Shown here: positions 13,369 through 32,934 of the stretch, one piece after another
Position numbering within the stretch: position 1 is the first letter of the stretch
Layout of the letters: the number at the start of each line of letters is the position of its first letter
Assembly (NCBI GenBank): GCA_964036295.1
Contig: OZ038465.1
Span: 8,935,667-8,999,666, forward strand
DNA: 64,000 bases
Reading direction: 5' to 3'
From: Plumapathes pennacea
Lineage: Eukaryota > Cnidaria > Anthozoa > Antipatharia > Myriopathidae
Translations under genes and position numbers: made by a program
The notes under the pieces: generated by a model
Seen by the model: only the letters and a program-made list of their open reading frames with translations
Told to the model about the DNA's origin: nothing
Databases searched by the model: none

Positions 13369-16300
13369 TCATGCTGAAGAGTCAATGACCTCTTCAAGGC
13401 CATAAGTTTGAGCCAGCACTGACTGAGCAATCACCTTCAGGTTAGGTGGATGACATATTCGGAAATTTTCTAAAGCTGATTTCAGCTGTGTCTGGTTTGC
13501 CCCCCGTAAAAGCCATGACAGACAGACCAAATGGGGCAGAAGGCCTTCAGACAGAAGTAGTTCTCTGTTATCCTCCAGTGAGAGCATGTGTTCAAGAATG
13601 AAAATCCCAAACTTCTGAGTAAGCACAGAACCTGGACACCTAGCTGGCTTCCTGTCAATCAAAGTACAGTGTCCTTTTCTTTTCAAGGTATTCTCCAGTT
13701 GTACATCGACATCCGAGTGTTCCATGAAATGGCTACCTTGTTGACAGCCTGATGCCCCTTGAAGTTTTCTCTTCAGATAAATATCTGATTCCATTCCTCT
13801 ACAGCAGCAGGCCTTCTGGTCTCCTCTATAAGTTCCTATGCTGCCATGGGAATCTGTGTTGTTACCTTGGTAACTGGAGTTGTTGCTATGATAATGACAC
13901 CACCCTCCAGCAAAAGCAATGTGAACCAATGGCAGCAATGTCATCCAGAAGTAGCCTTCCTTTTTCTCCCACTCCGAAATCTCGTGGGGCCGATGTCTTT
14001 CCAAGAACCTCTCGATCAGTCCATCAATTTTAGCGGATGTTTGGCTGTCCAAGTTGAACTGTGGTTCAGAATGTATCCTGGCCAGTGCCATGCAGGAATA
14101 GTATCTGGTAAAGATTAAAACACCAGGGTTGCCATTAGTAAAGGTCTGCTAATTTTTCTCTGCAAAGAAAAATCCACTGAAATGTTGAAACTCTTTGGTA
14201 AAGATTAAAACACCAGGGTTGCCATTAGTAAAGGTCTGTTAATTTTTCTCTGCAAAGAAAAATCCACTGAAATGTTGAAACTCTTTGGGTGTTGAAGACC
14301 TACATGACATTGTATACAGTATTATACTGCACCTGGCTGAAACATTTGGCTATCACAGCATTACCTGACATACTTTCAAAAAATATACTAATTAGCCAGT
14401 ACACTAATTAGCTGAATTTTCTGAGGGGACATCAAGAAACCACATTTGGGAAGTTTAAAAGAGCTGAAATATTGAGGAGAGATAGGGAGGATTTTATTTT
14501 ATTTTTTGAGATGCAAACCAATACATTATAACATATTTACACTTCATGCTTATTCCAAATGTGATTTAATTGATAGAATATTGACCTCAGGGGAAGATCG
14601 CCATCTTTATCTGACATTAAGTCTTTGGTAATGTCGATTATCCTTTGGTGGACTTTACACTTTACCAAATGAGCCGTTGATGTTGCATTAAATGTGCATG
14701 AACAAAGTGCATGCAGGGCCAGGTGACTTGCATTTAGTGGGTATGTGTTGCTTGTTTTTGGTCTCCTGTCTATCATAGAGATCAATTTGTTGATCACTGC
14801 AGCATTTCTTGCTATAGTCAGCTGGGCCCCATGGTCTGCTTCAACCAGCCTGAGGAGATAAAGAAGGGTTGTTGTCAGACTCCCTGAAAAAATCCACTTA
14901 TTTTCTCACAAATGGTAAGTTAAGCCTGATCCTCACTAGCACATAAACATAAGTACAAGAGAGGGGCAGTGGCTGACATACTGTAAGCATAAGGATCAAA
15001 CTTGTCTGTTCTTTATGCTTATGTGTCACTCTCACTCTCTTGTGCTTATGCTTGTGCTTATGTGCTAGCAAGTGAGGACCAGGGCCCGGTTTTTCGAAAG
15101 TCGATTAAGCTAATCCAGGATTAACGAAATTCTTTCTCTCGACCTCTCTGCCAATAAACTGCAGAGTTTTGTTCAAAGATGGATTAAAAAGCTCGTTCCA
15201 GCTTAAAGCATTACCAAGAAAGTCGTTGTGGATGAAACTTTCATGTTTTCAGGCTTACTTAAGGCCAGAAAGTTTATACCTAATCCAGGATTAGCCTAAT
15301 CGTGCTTTGAAAAACCAGGCCCAGGCTTTAGAGAAATCTTGCAAGATCTGCATACAGCCAACTTATGGACACCCCTCTAAGATGGACACCTGGTAGGAGA
15401 GGTCCCTGCCGTTTCTTCATTCATTTACTTTAACTGAACTTTCTTTAAGATGGACATTCCCACCTTCCCTAAAATGGACAGTTGGAGCTGATCCTGAGGG
15501 AGTTGACTGTACCTTGTGATTACAGTTCTATTTCCAGTTTCTTGCAGTCCTAGGGAGGACAGGATGCTGACTATATGTTTTTATGACCCATCAAATATTT
15601 CCTCCCGCACGTGATTGGTGGAAGCGTGACACATGACCCAATAATGTCTGCTCACGAGCGAACGTTATCAGCAAATGACCCCCGCCTGGCGAACTAGTGT
15701 GGTTTATTGACAATATCCGAGCACAGTTTTATTTATTTAATCACAAAAACATTATGAGATGACTACCGAGGAAGACATCAATTCATTGGTCGAAAATGCA
15801 GTTCCAGAAAGCAACAAAAAGCTTCACAGTTCCTGCGCCATTATTTTGCACTGCGAGAGGAAATATTTGAAGGATAATAAAGACAATAAACTACTTTTGG
15901 CTTCGGAAATATGCACGGATAATTGCCCTTGGACATTATCTGTTCCTCGAAGCTCACAGTTGCCCTCGAGCTTCGCTCTTGGGCATCTGTTCGCTTCTCG
16001 GAACAGATAACATCCTCTGACAATTATCCATGCATATTTCCAAAGCCAAAAGTAGTTTATTGTTTATATATTCATTTTGTGACTTATCGTTGCTATGGCA
16101 CTAATCTCAAACTTTTTTTCTCACCCTCCAAGGAGTCCAACAAGTCTCATGTCGATATCCTGAACATAATCATGTAGAGAGAATGACAGGTTGCTGAGTT
16201 TGATTGACGATGGATCAAACAACAAACCATCTGCAACCAGAGGAAGGATTCCCTTCTGCAAGAGGAATCTTTGCTCACTGCAAGTTTCTTCGAAAGCCCA

Positions 16301-17516
16301 GAAACACATTGCACATGCTGCTTGAAGTTCCAACTTCTCCTTCAGGATATGGTGACCTTGTAAGGGTAAATCAAGTTGTGCACAGCCAGGTCTGCAAGGA
16401 AAAATGTTATGCATCAAGAAACAAAATGAAGCCTAAGACTGCTTTTATACTTGAACTGTTTGACAGGTATTTCAAGATAGTAAGCTGGTCTGTATGAGAG
16501 AAAATCATGCTTCTTTTTTTTTACTCCTGAAATTCAAGTTTTCCCACAGAATTCACCCTATATATCTTGGGCTGTGATGATGGGATATTTAACATGTACT
16601 TGTTTTGGCTGCTGTTTTTGGTTTATAAATATACTCCCCACTAAGATAAACTCTGTACCGGTATAAGTGGACACCCTGCATTAAGGGGTGTCTATAAAAC
16701 GAAGACCGAAGACCGAAGACCCAAAAACGAAGACCCCCTTTTTTTTCTGTTGTATCATCACGAAAAGTCACAAAATGTCATAAAACACAACTTATACAAC
16801 GAAAAGACCATTCAGCGTTGAAATAACCAGGGTCTTCGTTTTATAGTTTACCCCCACCAAAACTACAAAACAAAGACCCCCTTCCTACAACTTGGCCCCA
16901 AGAGCCATGTCCGTTTAATACAGGTTTTTCTATGTATAGTAATTCAGATTATCTTAAAATCTTGTACATACTTTGAACTGGGGCTGGTAAGACCAGTCAT
17001 CTTCAACTGCGTGGAAGCTCTAAGTATTTCCATTAGAATATCGATGCCGTTTTCTTGTACAAGGTAGTGTCTTTGGGCTGTTGTTTTCACATTTTTCCAG
17101 TCACAAAGAAAGTTTGTTAGACCCATAATAGCTGCTGTCAAACCACCACGGAAGGCCAAAATCGCTGTGCAAGCTCTGTCTGATGCAGTGTCCCCCTTCA
17201 GTTCGTCTTGAAGGCATAGGGAAAACTCCTGTAACACCCTTGTGTGTTTACTGATCTCAGGAATATCAGCTGGTGCTAGGAATTCCACTGTGAACGCTTC
17301 GCCTTGTCTGTGATATGTTCTCAACAAAGGCATCGAGTCATCGGAGAGCAGTTGTCCTCGATGGTACAGTCTCTGATCACACACAGGTGCGTAAATGGCA
17401 TCTTGTATAGCGTACTTCAAATCACGTACGCACTTGCTCTCCCACTCCACAACGGTGATGTTCTTTGTACCTGACTTTATAGTGTCATGGCACTTAAATA
17501 TGATCTCCACGTTCAT
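13369..17516 (-). CDS. Ubiquitin-like/armadillo-like protein of unknown function, paralogue A
   Basis: I do not recognise a named family. Exons in transcript order: 17516-16972, 16391-16125, 14849-14586, 14104-13369; 604 codons with stop, all three introns in phase 2. Residues 1 to about 75 look like a ubiquitin-like fold (VRDLKYAIQDAIYAP, CDQRLYHRGQLLSDD, TYHRQGEAF) without a C-terminal Gly-Gly. Later exons give amphipathic helical segments typical of armadillo/HEAT-like repeats (LLQKGILPLVADGLLFD, AAVINKLISMID, IFILEHMLSLEDNRELLLSEG). A diverged low-complexity spacer of about 70 residues interrupts the last exon. Paralogue B at 26399-32053 shares the domain order and intron positions. The donor after 14586 (GAG|GTCAAT) is weak but fits phase and homology. 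A uORF lies just upstream. Confidence 0.8.
14107..14287. repeat. 90-bp direct tandem duplication
   Basis: Two nearly identical 90-bp units begin at 14107 and 14197 (GGTAAAGATTAAAACACCAG). They lie immediately upstream, in the minus sense, of the last-exon acceptor of paralogue A. The duplication therefore touches the polypyrimidine and branch-point region. Confidence 0.9.
15082..15322. mobile_element. MITE family 1, copy 2
   Basis: Begins GGGCCCGGTTTTTCGAAAG and ends with CTTTGAAAAACCAGGCCC, with the same interior as the copy at 7572. It is inserted in an intron of paralogue A. Confidence 0.8.
15883..16063. mobile_element. Foldback element in a paralogue A intron
   Basis: Arms of about 45 bp at 15883-15928 and 16021-16063 are near-perfect inverted copies (ACAATAAACTACTTTTGGCT and its complement). 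A GC-richer core contains further inverted blocks. The open frames on both strands here mirror each other, as expected of a palindrome. Confidence 0.75.
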
Positions 17517-17660
17517 GACTTCAACCTCAATTACTCTTAGAGCGCCCTGCTAACACTGCTGCATCTGTTCCTCTGTCCGCCCCGCCTACGTCCGCCATTT
17601 TGCTTGGATGCACGCGGACGGTCCTGGGGATGAGGTAGGTTTTAGTTTGTCACAAGGCCT
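17517..17660 (-). promoter_or_regulatory. 5' leader of paralogue A with a 24-codon uORF
   Basis: On the minus strand an ATG at 17598, in good context (AAAATGG), opens a frame closing with TGA at 17529-17527. That is 10 bases before the main ATG at 17516. If transcribed, this uORF would be expected to lower translation of the main frame. The transcript start is not known. Confidence 0.45.
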
Positions 17661-17992
17661 CCCCGACCACGACGAGCTTTTGGAAGTCCCTTTATGCAAT
17701 TAATTGGTAACGGCCTTCAAAACAATCTGAACTAATACTCCAGTCCAGAACAAACAGCACAGTAGCCATTAGCTTTAATTGAGAAGCATCTGGTGGCAGT
17801 GTACCCAATATTAGTTCATGCTTTGTCACCCCTCCAACCGGCAATGGCGTTCTCTCTCGTGACCTTTGCATCGTTTCACCCCGAAAGGTTTTATTTACTG
17901 CGTTGTCCAAACTTAGCTTTGTGATGTTTTGGCTGTGCGCAGTCTTATCAAGAGAAAATAAAAGAAACATTCCATAAGATAAAATTTAAATT

Positions 17993-17998
17993 TTATTC
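17993..17998 (-). terminator. Candidate polyadenylation signal of WDR13
   Basis: AATAAA on the minus strand, about 310 bases beyond the WDR13 stop codon at 18308. It is the first canonical hexamer I see there. Confidence 0.45.
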
Positions 17999-18307
17999 AT
18001 TACAATCCGTTACACGGCAGACTCAGCAATACTTTCTGTTTTTACAAGAAAAGCTGTTTGACTGCTGACAATATTATTTTGACTCAATATTTTTTTTTTT
18101 CACTAATACTACATATTTTAATTTAAAATGTCTCGCTGTTGATTTAGTATTCCGAAAAGTAAATCAGAAACACATTTAACTTTACTTCTTCAGGCGCAGA
18201 CACAGCCGACGATATCATTCCCTCCACTACTATAAAAGGATGTCTTGAATGAATGATACACAGGGATGCGGAATCGTGTTCTGACAGGTTGCGTGTCTGT
18301 TCCTCTT

Positions 18308-26277
<7,970 letters not shown>

Positions 26278-26398
26278 TTTAATAGGGGACTTCAGCGATC
26301 TCACTGATACTTGTTTTCATGTAATCCATCATGGACGGTCCCCTTTCGTCTCGTTCTCGCGCTATAGTTCCCAGACCTGTCTGGGCGGAAACGATAAC
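26278..26398. promoter_or_regulatory. Bidirectional promoter between WDR13 and paralogue B
   Basis: Only 121 bp separate the WDR13 start codon (minus, 26277) from the paralogue B start codon (plus, 26399), so transcription starts must lie in or overlap this interval. No TATA box is evident in it. An upstream ATG at 26331 opens a frame that closes at 26408, overlapping the main paralogue B start. Confidence 0.6.
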
Positions 26399-29300
26399 AT
26401 GGAGGTGAAAGTGAGGTATAAGTGTCTTGACACAGGAGAAACAGGCACAGAAACGATTGTTGTCGTCGACTGGGAGAACAAATGTGTCCGTGATTTGAAG
26501 TACGCCATCCAGGACGTCATTCACGCTCCTGTGTGCGATCAGAAACTGTCGCATCGACAGCAGTTAATATCGACTGACTCGATGCCTTTGGTGAGAACTT
26601 ACCACAGGCAAGGTGAAACGTTCTCACTAGAGTTCCCAGCAAGAGCTAATATCTCTGAAATGAAGAGACGTATCGAAATTTTAAAGAATCATTCACAAAA
26701 TCTGGAAGCTGGCGCCACGATCAAGAGTGTCATGTGGTCAGAGCACTTCGTCGAGGACGACGATTTGGATGGGTTGTCTCATTTCTTTACTCCATGGAAA
26801 AATGCGACAGCTGTGGCACAGAGACATTATTTTGTTCAGGAGGGGGGCTTTGACGCCTTCTTATCGATATTCAAAGCATCGAGGCTAACTCTGACCGTCA
26901 ATGAAGTAGCTGGTCATAAGGAGAAAAATCCTTTTGAAGCCCGTCCACCTACCCCTGCGAGGTAGTACTACACCATAAAACCTTTAGAGAATGAATGAAT
27001 GGTTAGGAATGGGATATAGGGTAGGGGAAAGTGGAAAGGGGGGGGGGGGGGGGGGGGGTGGGAAAGACAGGATAGATGTGCAGGATCTTGGCAAGATCTT
27101 GGTAAGATCTTTAATAAGATCTCTCCAAGATCATGCAAGATCTTACTTGTGAGAAGCAAGGATTTTCTGGAGCAAACCTTTACCAGGTCTTACCAAGGTC
27201 TTGCCAATACAAGAAATTGGCAAGATCTCATGAGGTATTGGCAAGATTTTACCAAAGATAAGATAAGATGTTGAATATGGGGCGGCAGTGCATGCCATAC
27301 ATGCACTCAGATGCTCTAGAGTATTCTACATCAAAATTGCTGCTTAAAATTAATTCCCATTGCTCAAATCTCTGATGACGTTGATGGCCCTCATGGGTGG
27401 AGAGGGATAGGAGTGATTGATGCATTACTGAATGAAACTGACCACTTGTTTGAAAAGTAAGGAATTAAAAGTAGTCCTTGGTTTGCACATATTACTCACA
27501 TTTGTTTGTTCTTGGTTTTCAAGCTCGGATCACCAAACCTTTCAGGACTGGATGCGTCAGGTGGAGTTTCAGTCATCTTGTCTCAGTTTAATTTGGCTTT
27601 TCTGTGAGACTGGTCCCGATCGCAAGTTTGCAATCCAAAAGGGACTACTACCCTTGGTGATTGATGCTTTTGTATTTGAACCTGCAAAAGGTGGCTTTTT
27701 GCTGACTGTGACAAAGCGCTTCATCCAGGAGCAGGCAGTTGGATGTGTGGCTGGGTATGTGTGCATACATGTTGGTAATATTTAATACTTGAATGAGTTG
27801 CACTGGTCAGTGACTATGTGGTCAGTAGACATTCTACCAACCACACAATATTGAAATTACTGACCACATATGAGCCACATGGAAATTTAATCAACTAGTG
27901 ACATAAATTTATCTTATATGCTCAGCTGGCCAACTGAGACAAAAAGCCTTAGTTACCAATTTACAGTAGACAGAATTCTACAAGAATAAAAGAAAATATA
28001 GAGTTTTATAACTTGCAGTGTGTGTAATTTAGGATGTTTATCAGAATGACAGGCAAAGATATGTATATAACTATATCAGTTGCTATAATTATTTCAAACT
28101 TTTTTCTTTTTTTTTTTTCTTTCTTTTGAATACTTTTTTTTTATTTGAAAAAGGACAAGTTTTCTTTGTGGTACTGTAGGTTGGTGGAATATGATGCTGA
28201 GAGTCAGTTAGCAGCAGCAGGAAATACTGCTCTGATTGAAAAGCTTATTACAATGGCCGATTTAAGGAGTATGGATACAGATAGCTGCTCGCTGTTCTCA
28301 AGACAGGTAGCATCTAACACACTGTGTTACTGTGCATTCAACCCTGCATCAATCCCAGTTCTAGTCAAGCTTGGTGTACATGAAAAAGGAGTTGATATAC
28401 TAAGGGATCTGTTGTTCAAGAACAAAGATGTGCCTTTGACGTAAGTACAGTTTGAAATACATTGAAACTTAATTCTCCACAACAGCCACTGAATCACACT
28501 TTACTTGGAAGCATACTTACAATGAAGCCTGTCATGGTTTCCAAGTTAATCTCCAAGGTCACTCTGAGCACGAAAAAGTTACCGAGATCCACGAATTCCC
28601 TTGGAATGGGAGCGACATCTCAGTATTTGTGAGCTTGTTTTCTCCAAAAATTCCCATGTGCTGTTTGAATGTTTTTGAACGTCTTCACTTCCCTACGTTG
28701 CCTTATGTCAAACTTTTCTTCAATCTTTGTCGCAGCAGTTCATTTTCTTAAACTTGTTCTAATTTGTGGTCTTTGAAAGTTAACGTAGCAAATTAGCATG
28801 TAGTTAACAAGACAGCTATTTTTCTGCATGTACGATGGCTGGAAAATCAATGGTTTTCATTACTGAAAGAATCTTGATTGCTCATGATCGTCACAATCAC
28901 CGAGATAGAACCTACGATCCGCTAAAACCTATTTTTGACAATCATAGCGACTATTTGGAAACCGTTTTTGCCTTCTTTTTCACTCCCAAGTTCCTTTTTG
29001 AGTTTCTCCCAATGCTGTATCTGGAGGATGCTGGAAGAAGCATATTCATTTGATAATTCAGTCATTTACAATATAAGTATACGTGTAGGGTCAAAAACAA
29101 AGCAATGAGATTGAGATTGACAGAAAGTAAACTATGTTTTAGTCTTTATTCTCAGTTTCCTTCCTTGAGTATGCCAAAACGGGCAAATGTCAACTTTAGT
29201 CAACGATTTAACAACAAAATCTTGGAAGCGGGCGTGTTCCCATCCTCGTTCCCAGGCTCTTGGGCGGGGTAGGGAAAAGAGCCTGGGAACGAGGATAGCG

Positions 29301-32053
29301 TGTTTTCTCACTTTCCTCTTGGGTGACGTGTCCTTAGGCTGGCAAGTCAGCTTCACACATCAGCCACATGGCTCCAAGATCTTGGTAACATCTTGCCACA
29401 TTCTTGCTAAGATCTTGATAATATCTTTATTTGAGATCCTGCAAAGTTCGGGCCTATTGCCTTTAGGGAACCGTGCAGTCCTCATGCTGAAGATTTTTGG
29501 GCGAGTCTGGGCAGCACGCTGTACAATCTAGGAGCGTAGTGACACCTGTCTTTGTCACATGGCTTGGGAACAGTGGATCTTTCCACGACGCTTCATGCCC
29601 CGATGACTTGACTCGGCCTTGCTGATTCTCGCTTGGAGTCTTGGTGGAGCGCGGATTGTGTGGTGTTTCGCCTGTTTCTCTCTTTCTTTCTCTGGAGACC
29701 TTGTTTCGCTTGTTTTTGCCATAGGCGGTCTCAGCCGTGTAGCTGTTGTGGGCAGTAGAGTGCGAGTACGACGTCCGAAAAGACTCTGAACTTGCGAGGG
29801 CTGAAGGTGCTCATCTGGCGTGGTCTTAAAACCTAATAGGTAAAGATGAAAATCACCTTTGGCTCTGGCTGCCTTCCTTTCCTAGCATCTTTTTAGGACA
29901 GTTCTTAGCTTGACCATTATATTGCGGGTGTCATTTGGTGAGCTGGTGATATGCTGAAACTCCCAGCTTGTGGCAATCAAGCGTCTAAATATTTAGTGCG
30001 AGGCAAACTGCGGCCCATTGACCGAGACCACAATTCGTCAGGAATGCAATGCCTCATGACCATAGATAATGCATTGAGCTAACTTATAATTGAGTTTCGA
30101 GTCCTAGTATTGAGTTTGTTGGCTAAATCTTGTGGTTTTACGAACTACAAAATCTGCACTTGCCAAATCCACAGTTTTGTGCAATGACCGCTGACTCAAA
30201 ATTAAGGTGATGACACGACCAAAAAACGTATTTCTGCGATGTCAGTCTTAGTTTCATTCTTTGTAAGCACTTTTGGATACCGTGCATGGCTTTTCTGTGG
30301 ATGGAGACCAGAGGTTTGTTATCTGACTATATTGTGACATGGCGGTCGTAGATGCACTGTTTAAACGTCTCGCACACCACCACAATTGTTATCATTTCTT
30401 TCTCGATTTGTTTAAAGTTTTATTCAGTTGCGTGCACGTGCTCCATATGCTATGGGTTGACCACTCTGTAGAAGTGCTATGCATCTGCTTGGGTTCCTCT
30501 ACTCGAACTTCATACTGTACTTATTCATGGTATCTCAACATTGCCCAACATGTCAAACTGACAACTAGGCTGACTTGACAACAGAATGAAAACACGAAAA
30601 CCCACATTAGCTCAGTGTGACGTGTAAAGCTTAGTTCACGCATTCTTCTCTAACCTTGAAACTGATAATTAGTATTATGGGAGGGGTGGGTGGAGGGCGG
30701 CGGTTGATAATTAGTATACTGTATAAAGCCTGGTTCGCACGGTAAAGCATTCCGTTTGCGCTTGCTTCACAAATGTTACCGTGTGTGAACCGGTCGCTTG
30801 CGCTTGCTTTACTCGTGCAAACCAGCCTTATTAGAACCTGGACCCGGTTGCATAAGACGCTAACGCGCGACTAGGTGTTAATAACAATATATATTACTTA
30901 GTTTCCATTGTTATTAGTGCCTAGTCCCAGGCATTAACGTGTTTTGCAACCGGGCCCGTTAAGTTTCCAGTACTGTAATTGATTATTATCAACTCTGATG
31001 CATGCTTCTACATAGCCTGCGTGGCTGTCGGGTATGACGTAGTGTTGTTTTGCCCGAGCGCCGGTGAGAAGGGACTGAGGAAGAGTGAGACAAAGATGGC
31101 GCTCGGACGAACCAACACCACGTCGCACTGTTCACTCGCATTTACTGAGACCGCCAGCTACGCAGGCTAGCTTCTACTGTATGCACTGATATAACTGATT
31201 TCAACAATGTTGCACACTGTGCAGGTATTACTGGTGCATGTTTCTGGCAAGATTGCGATCATCCCATCTGGTGCAGTTGGGCAAACAAACAAACCGTACC
31301 ATTGATGAGTTGATCACAGTCTTTGTGGACACACATCAACCTTCTGAGATAAGACGGTGGGAGGTGGAAAAAAGCTATGTATGGATGAGCATGACACCCC
31401 TGGTCCATTTAGCGTTGGCTGGTGGAAGACCGTGTTCTGAAAATACACAGGAATTGTGGAGTGGAGGCGGACAACAGGGCCACATTCCAAGTGAAGGAAG
31501 CTGTAACATCGACTTGATTGACCACCAGCCTTCAGGTGTCAAACTGTACTGTGGCAGTGAAGTGAGCTGCAGTATTGATGACAGTGTCGTGAAAGCAACT
31601 GACTTGTGCGCAGAAAAGAATCCGGCAAAGAAAATAAAGCTTGTACCAGGCTCTACTGCAGAGGAGAAGTTGCAGGACGCTTCTATTACTTCTGACTCAG
31701 CAAGTGAACGTATAACTCACACTTGCGGACTTGAGAGTGAAAATCAGTTGATGCAATACAGTCCAGAAAACCAAGCAACCTGGCCTGGCTCACGAGCAAT
31801 CCAGAGACTGGGGCTATTCATTCTCGAACACATGCTCTTCATTGAAGAGAACCGGTCGCTCTTCTTGTCGGAGGGCCTCCTTCCCTATGCGATCTATTTG
31901 TCGTGGGTTTTGCGAGTTCTACAGGAAAGGGAATGTATGAAGAAATCGTTGGCAAGGTTCAAAAATGTCAGCATTCCTTCTCTGAAGGATCTTGCCAAGT
32001 CTGTTCTTGCGCAAATGCATGGTCTTGACTTCGCAATTTCGATGAAAGTGTGA
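26399..32053 (+). CDS. Ubiquitin-like/armadillo-like protein of unknown function, paralogue B
   Basis: Exons 26399-26961, 27524-27754, 28180-28440, 31225-32053; 628 codons with stop and three phase-2 introns at the same places as in paralogue A. Residues 1 to about 75 are ubiquitin-like (CVRDLKYAIQDVIHAP, CDQKLSHRQQLIST, TYHRQGETFSLEF). The body is helical and armadillo-like (AIQKGLLPLVIDAFVF, NTALIEKLITMADL, SIPVLVKLGVHEKGVDILRD, GLFILEHMLFIEENRSLFLSEG). A long polar spacer unlike that of A splits the last exon. The frame is open upstream to 26234, but the start at 26399 aligns with A and avoids overlap with the WDR13 first exon. Function unknown; a scaffold or regulator acting through the ubiquitin-like and helical parts is only a guess. 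Confidence 0.8.
27038..27058. repeat. Poly-G run and CAAGATCTTG-rich stretch
   Basis: A run of about 21 G is followed to about 27260 by many overlapping AAGATCTTG/CAAGATCTT palindromes in intron 1 of paralogue B. The same motif recurs at about 29374-29430 in its third intron. Confidence 0.8.
29242..29300. repeat. Short hairpin (CCTCGTTCCCAGGCTCTT)
   Basis: CCTCGTTCCCAGGCTCTT is followed within 20 bp by its reverse complement AAGAGCCTGGGAACGAGG, in the last intron of paralogue B. It looks like a small foldback repeat. Confidence 0.75.
30730..30957. mobile_element. Two adjacent palindromic repeats, including MITE family 2 copy 2
   Basis: About 30730-30835 has GGTTCGCACGGTAA against TTACCGTGTGTGAACC. 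Then 30841-30957 is a relative of the element at 18669: ACCCGGTTGCATAAGACGCT against AACGTGTTTTGCAACCGGGC, with inner AACAATATATA/CATTGTTATT. Both lie in the last intron of paralogue B. Confidence 0.65.
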
Positions 32054-32934
32054 CTCGTACTGCGCAGTTTTTTATTTGGTTTGTTTGAACTTGACTGACA
32101 ACTCATCACCTTAGGCGTTTTGAATGGAAAAAGCATGAATAATTAAATATGTGGAAATACAAAAGTTAGGCTCACAGCATTCAGAAGTCGAATTTGGTAG
32201 CATTTTGAAGGTTAATTTGGTATGTCGACCATGAGAAATACCTACGGCGTCACGCAATCGATTTTTCTTTCAACGCAAAAGTATAACACACACCATTTTT
32301 TTCTCCTTTCTTTGCATGCAGCACTTGACTTTGAAGAAATGATTGCGTCAAAACTTTAGTAAAACAAGGGCTGCTTTTGTTGAGCAGTACCAAAGTAATA
32401 GTCGCCAGAGCGAGGGGATATCTGCGATTATCGTATTTCTAGTAAATATTAAGAAGATACCTTGAGAACTAGTTACAGGGTTCGTAAAGTCTTGAAAAGC
32501 CCCTGCGAAGATTGGGGATCTTCTTTGGAAAGCCCGGTAGGGCTTGCTAAGATCTCCCGCCGCTGTATATTTATCAAATGTATAAACACTTCCCCTTTGT
32601 GTAAAAATGATGGCGAATAAATAATTGAATTGAGGGATGACCTTGTTTGCCTTCACCCAGCTACAATAATTAGAAACAGTCATACATGGTCTGGTGAAAA
32701 CTATAAGTCCACACGTTTCAAAACGAGGCCCATTGTGTCACAACAAAGCACGTGACCAGCCGACCGGGCTGACAGAAGAGACTGGGAACTATATTGTGAA
32801 GGTTTGGTTTGTGAAGGAAGTGAAACTAGAAACTTCAAGCTCAGGAGCATTTAATACTGTATTTCTTTTTTTCCGCTCTTTTTAAATGTGATAACTTACA
32901 ACCCTTGTGAAGTACTGTTCGCCTTGGTGAGAGA
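32054..32934. other. Intergenic region between paralogue B and DAGLB
   Basis: It holds the 3' flank of paralogue B and the upstream region of DAGLB. A TTTTTTTCCGCTC pyrimidine tract lies near 32867. The 37-bp dispersed repeat shared with 730-766 is at 32408-32444. No additional exon is supported. Confidence 0.5.

Noticed and set aside
15759..16177. Coding exons on both strands in a paralogue A intron
   Set aside because: The region is a palindromic element; the frames on the two strands mirror each other.
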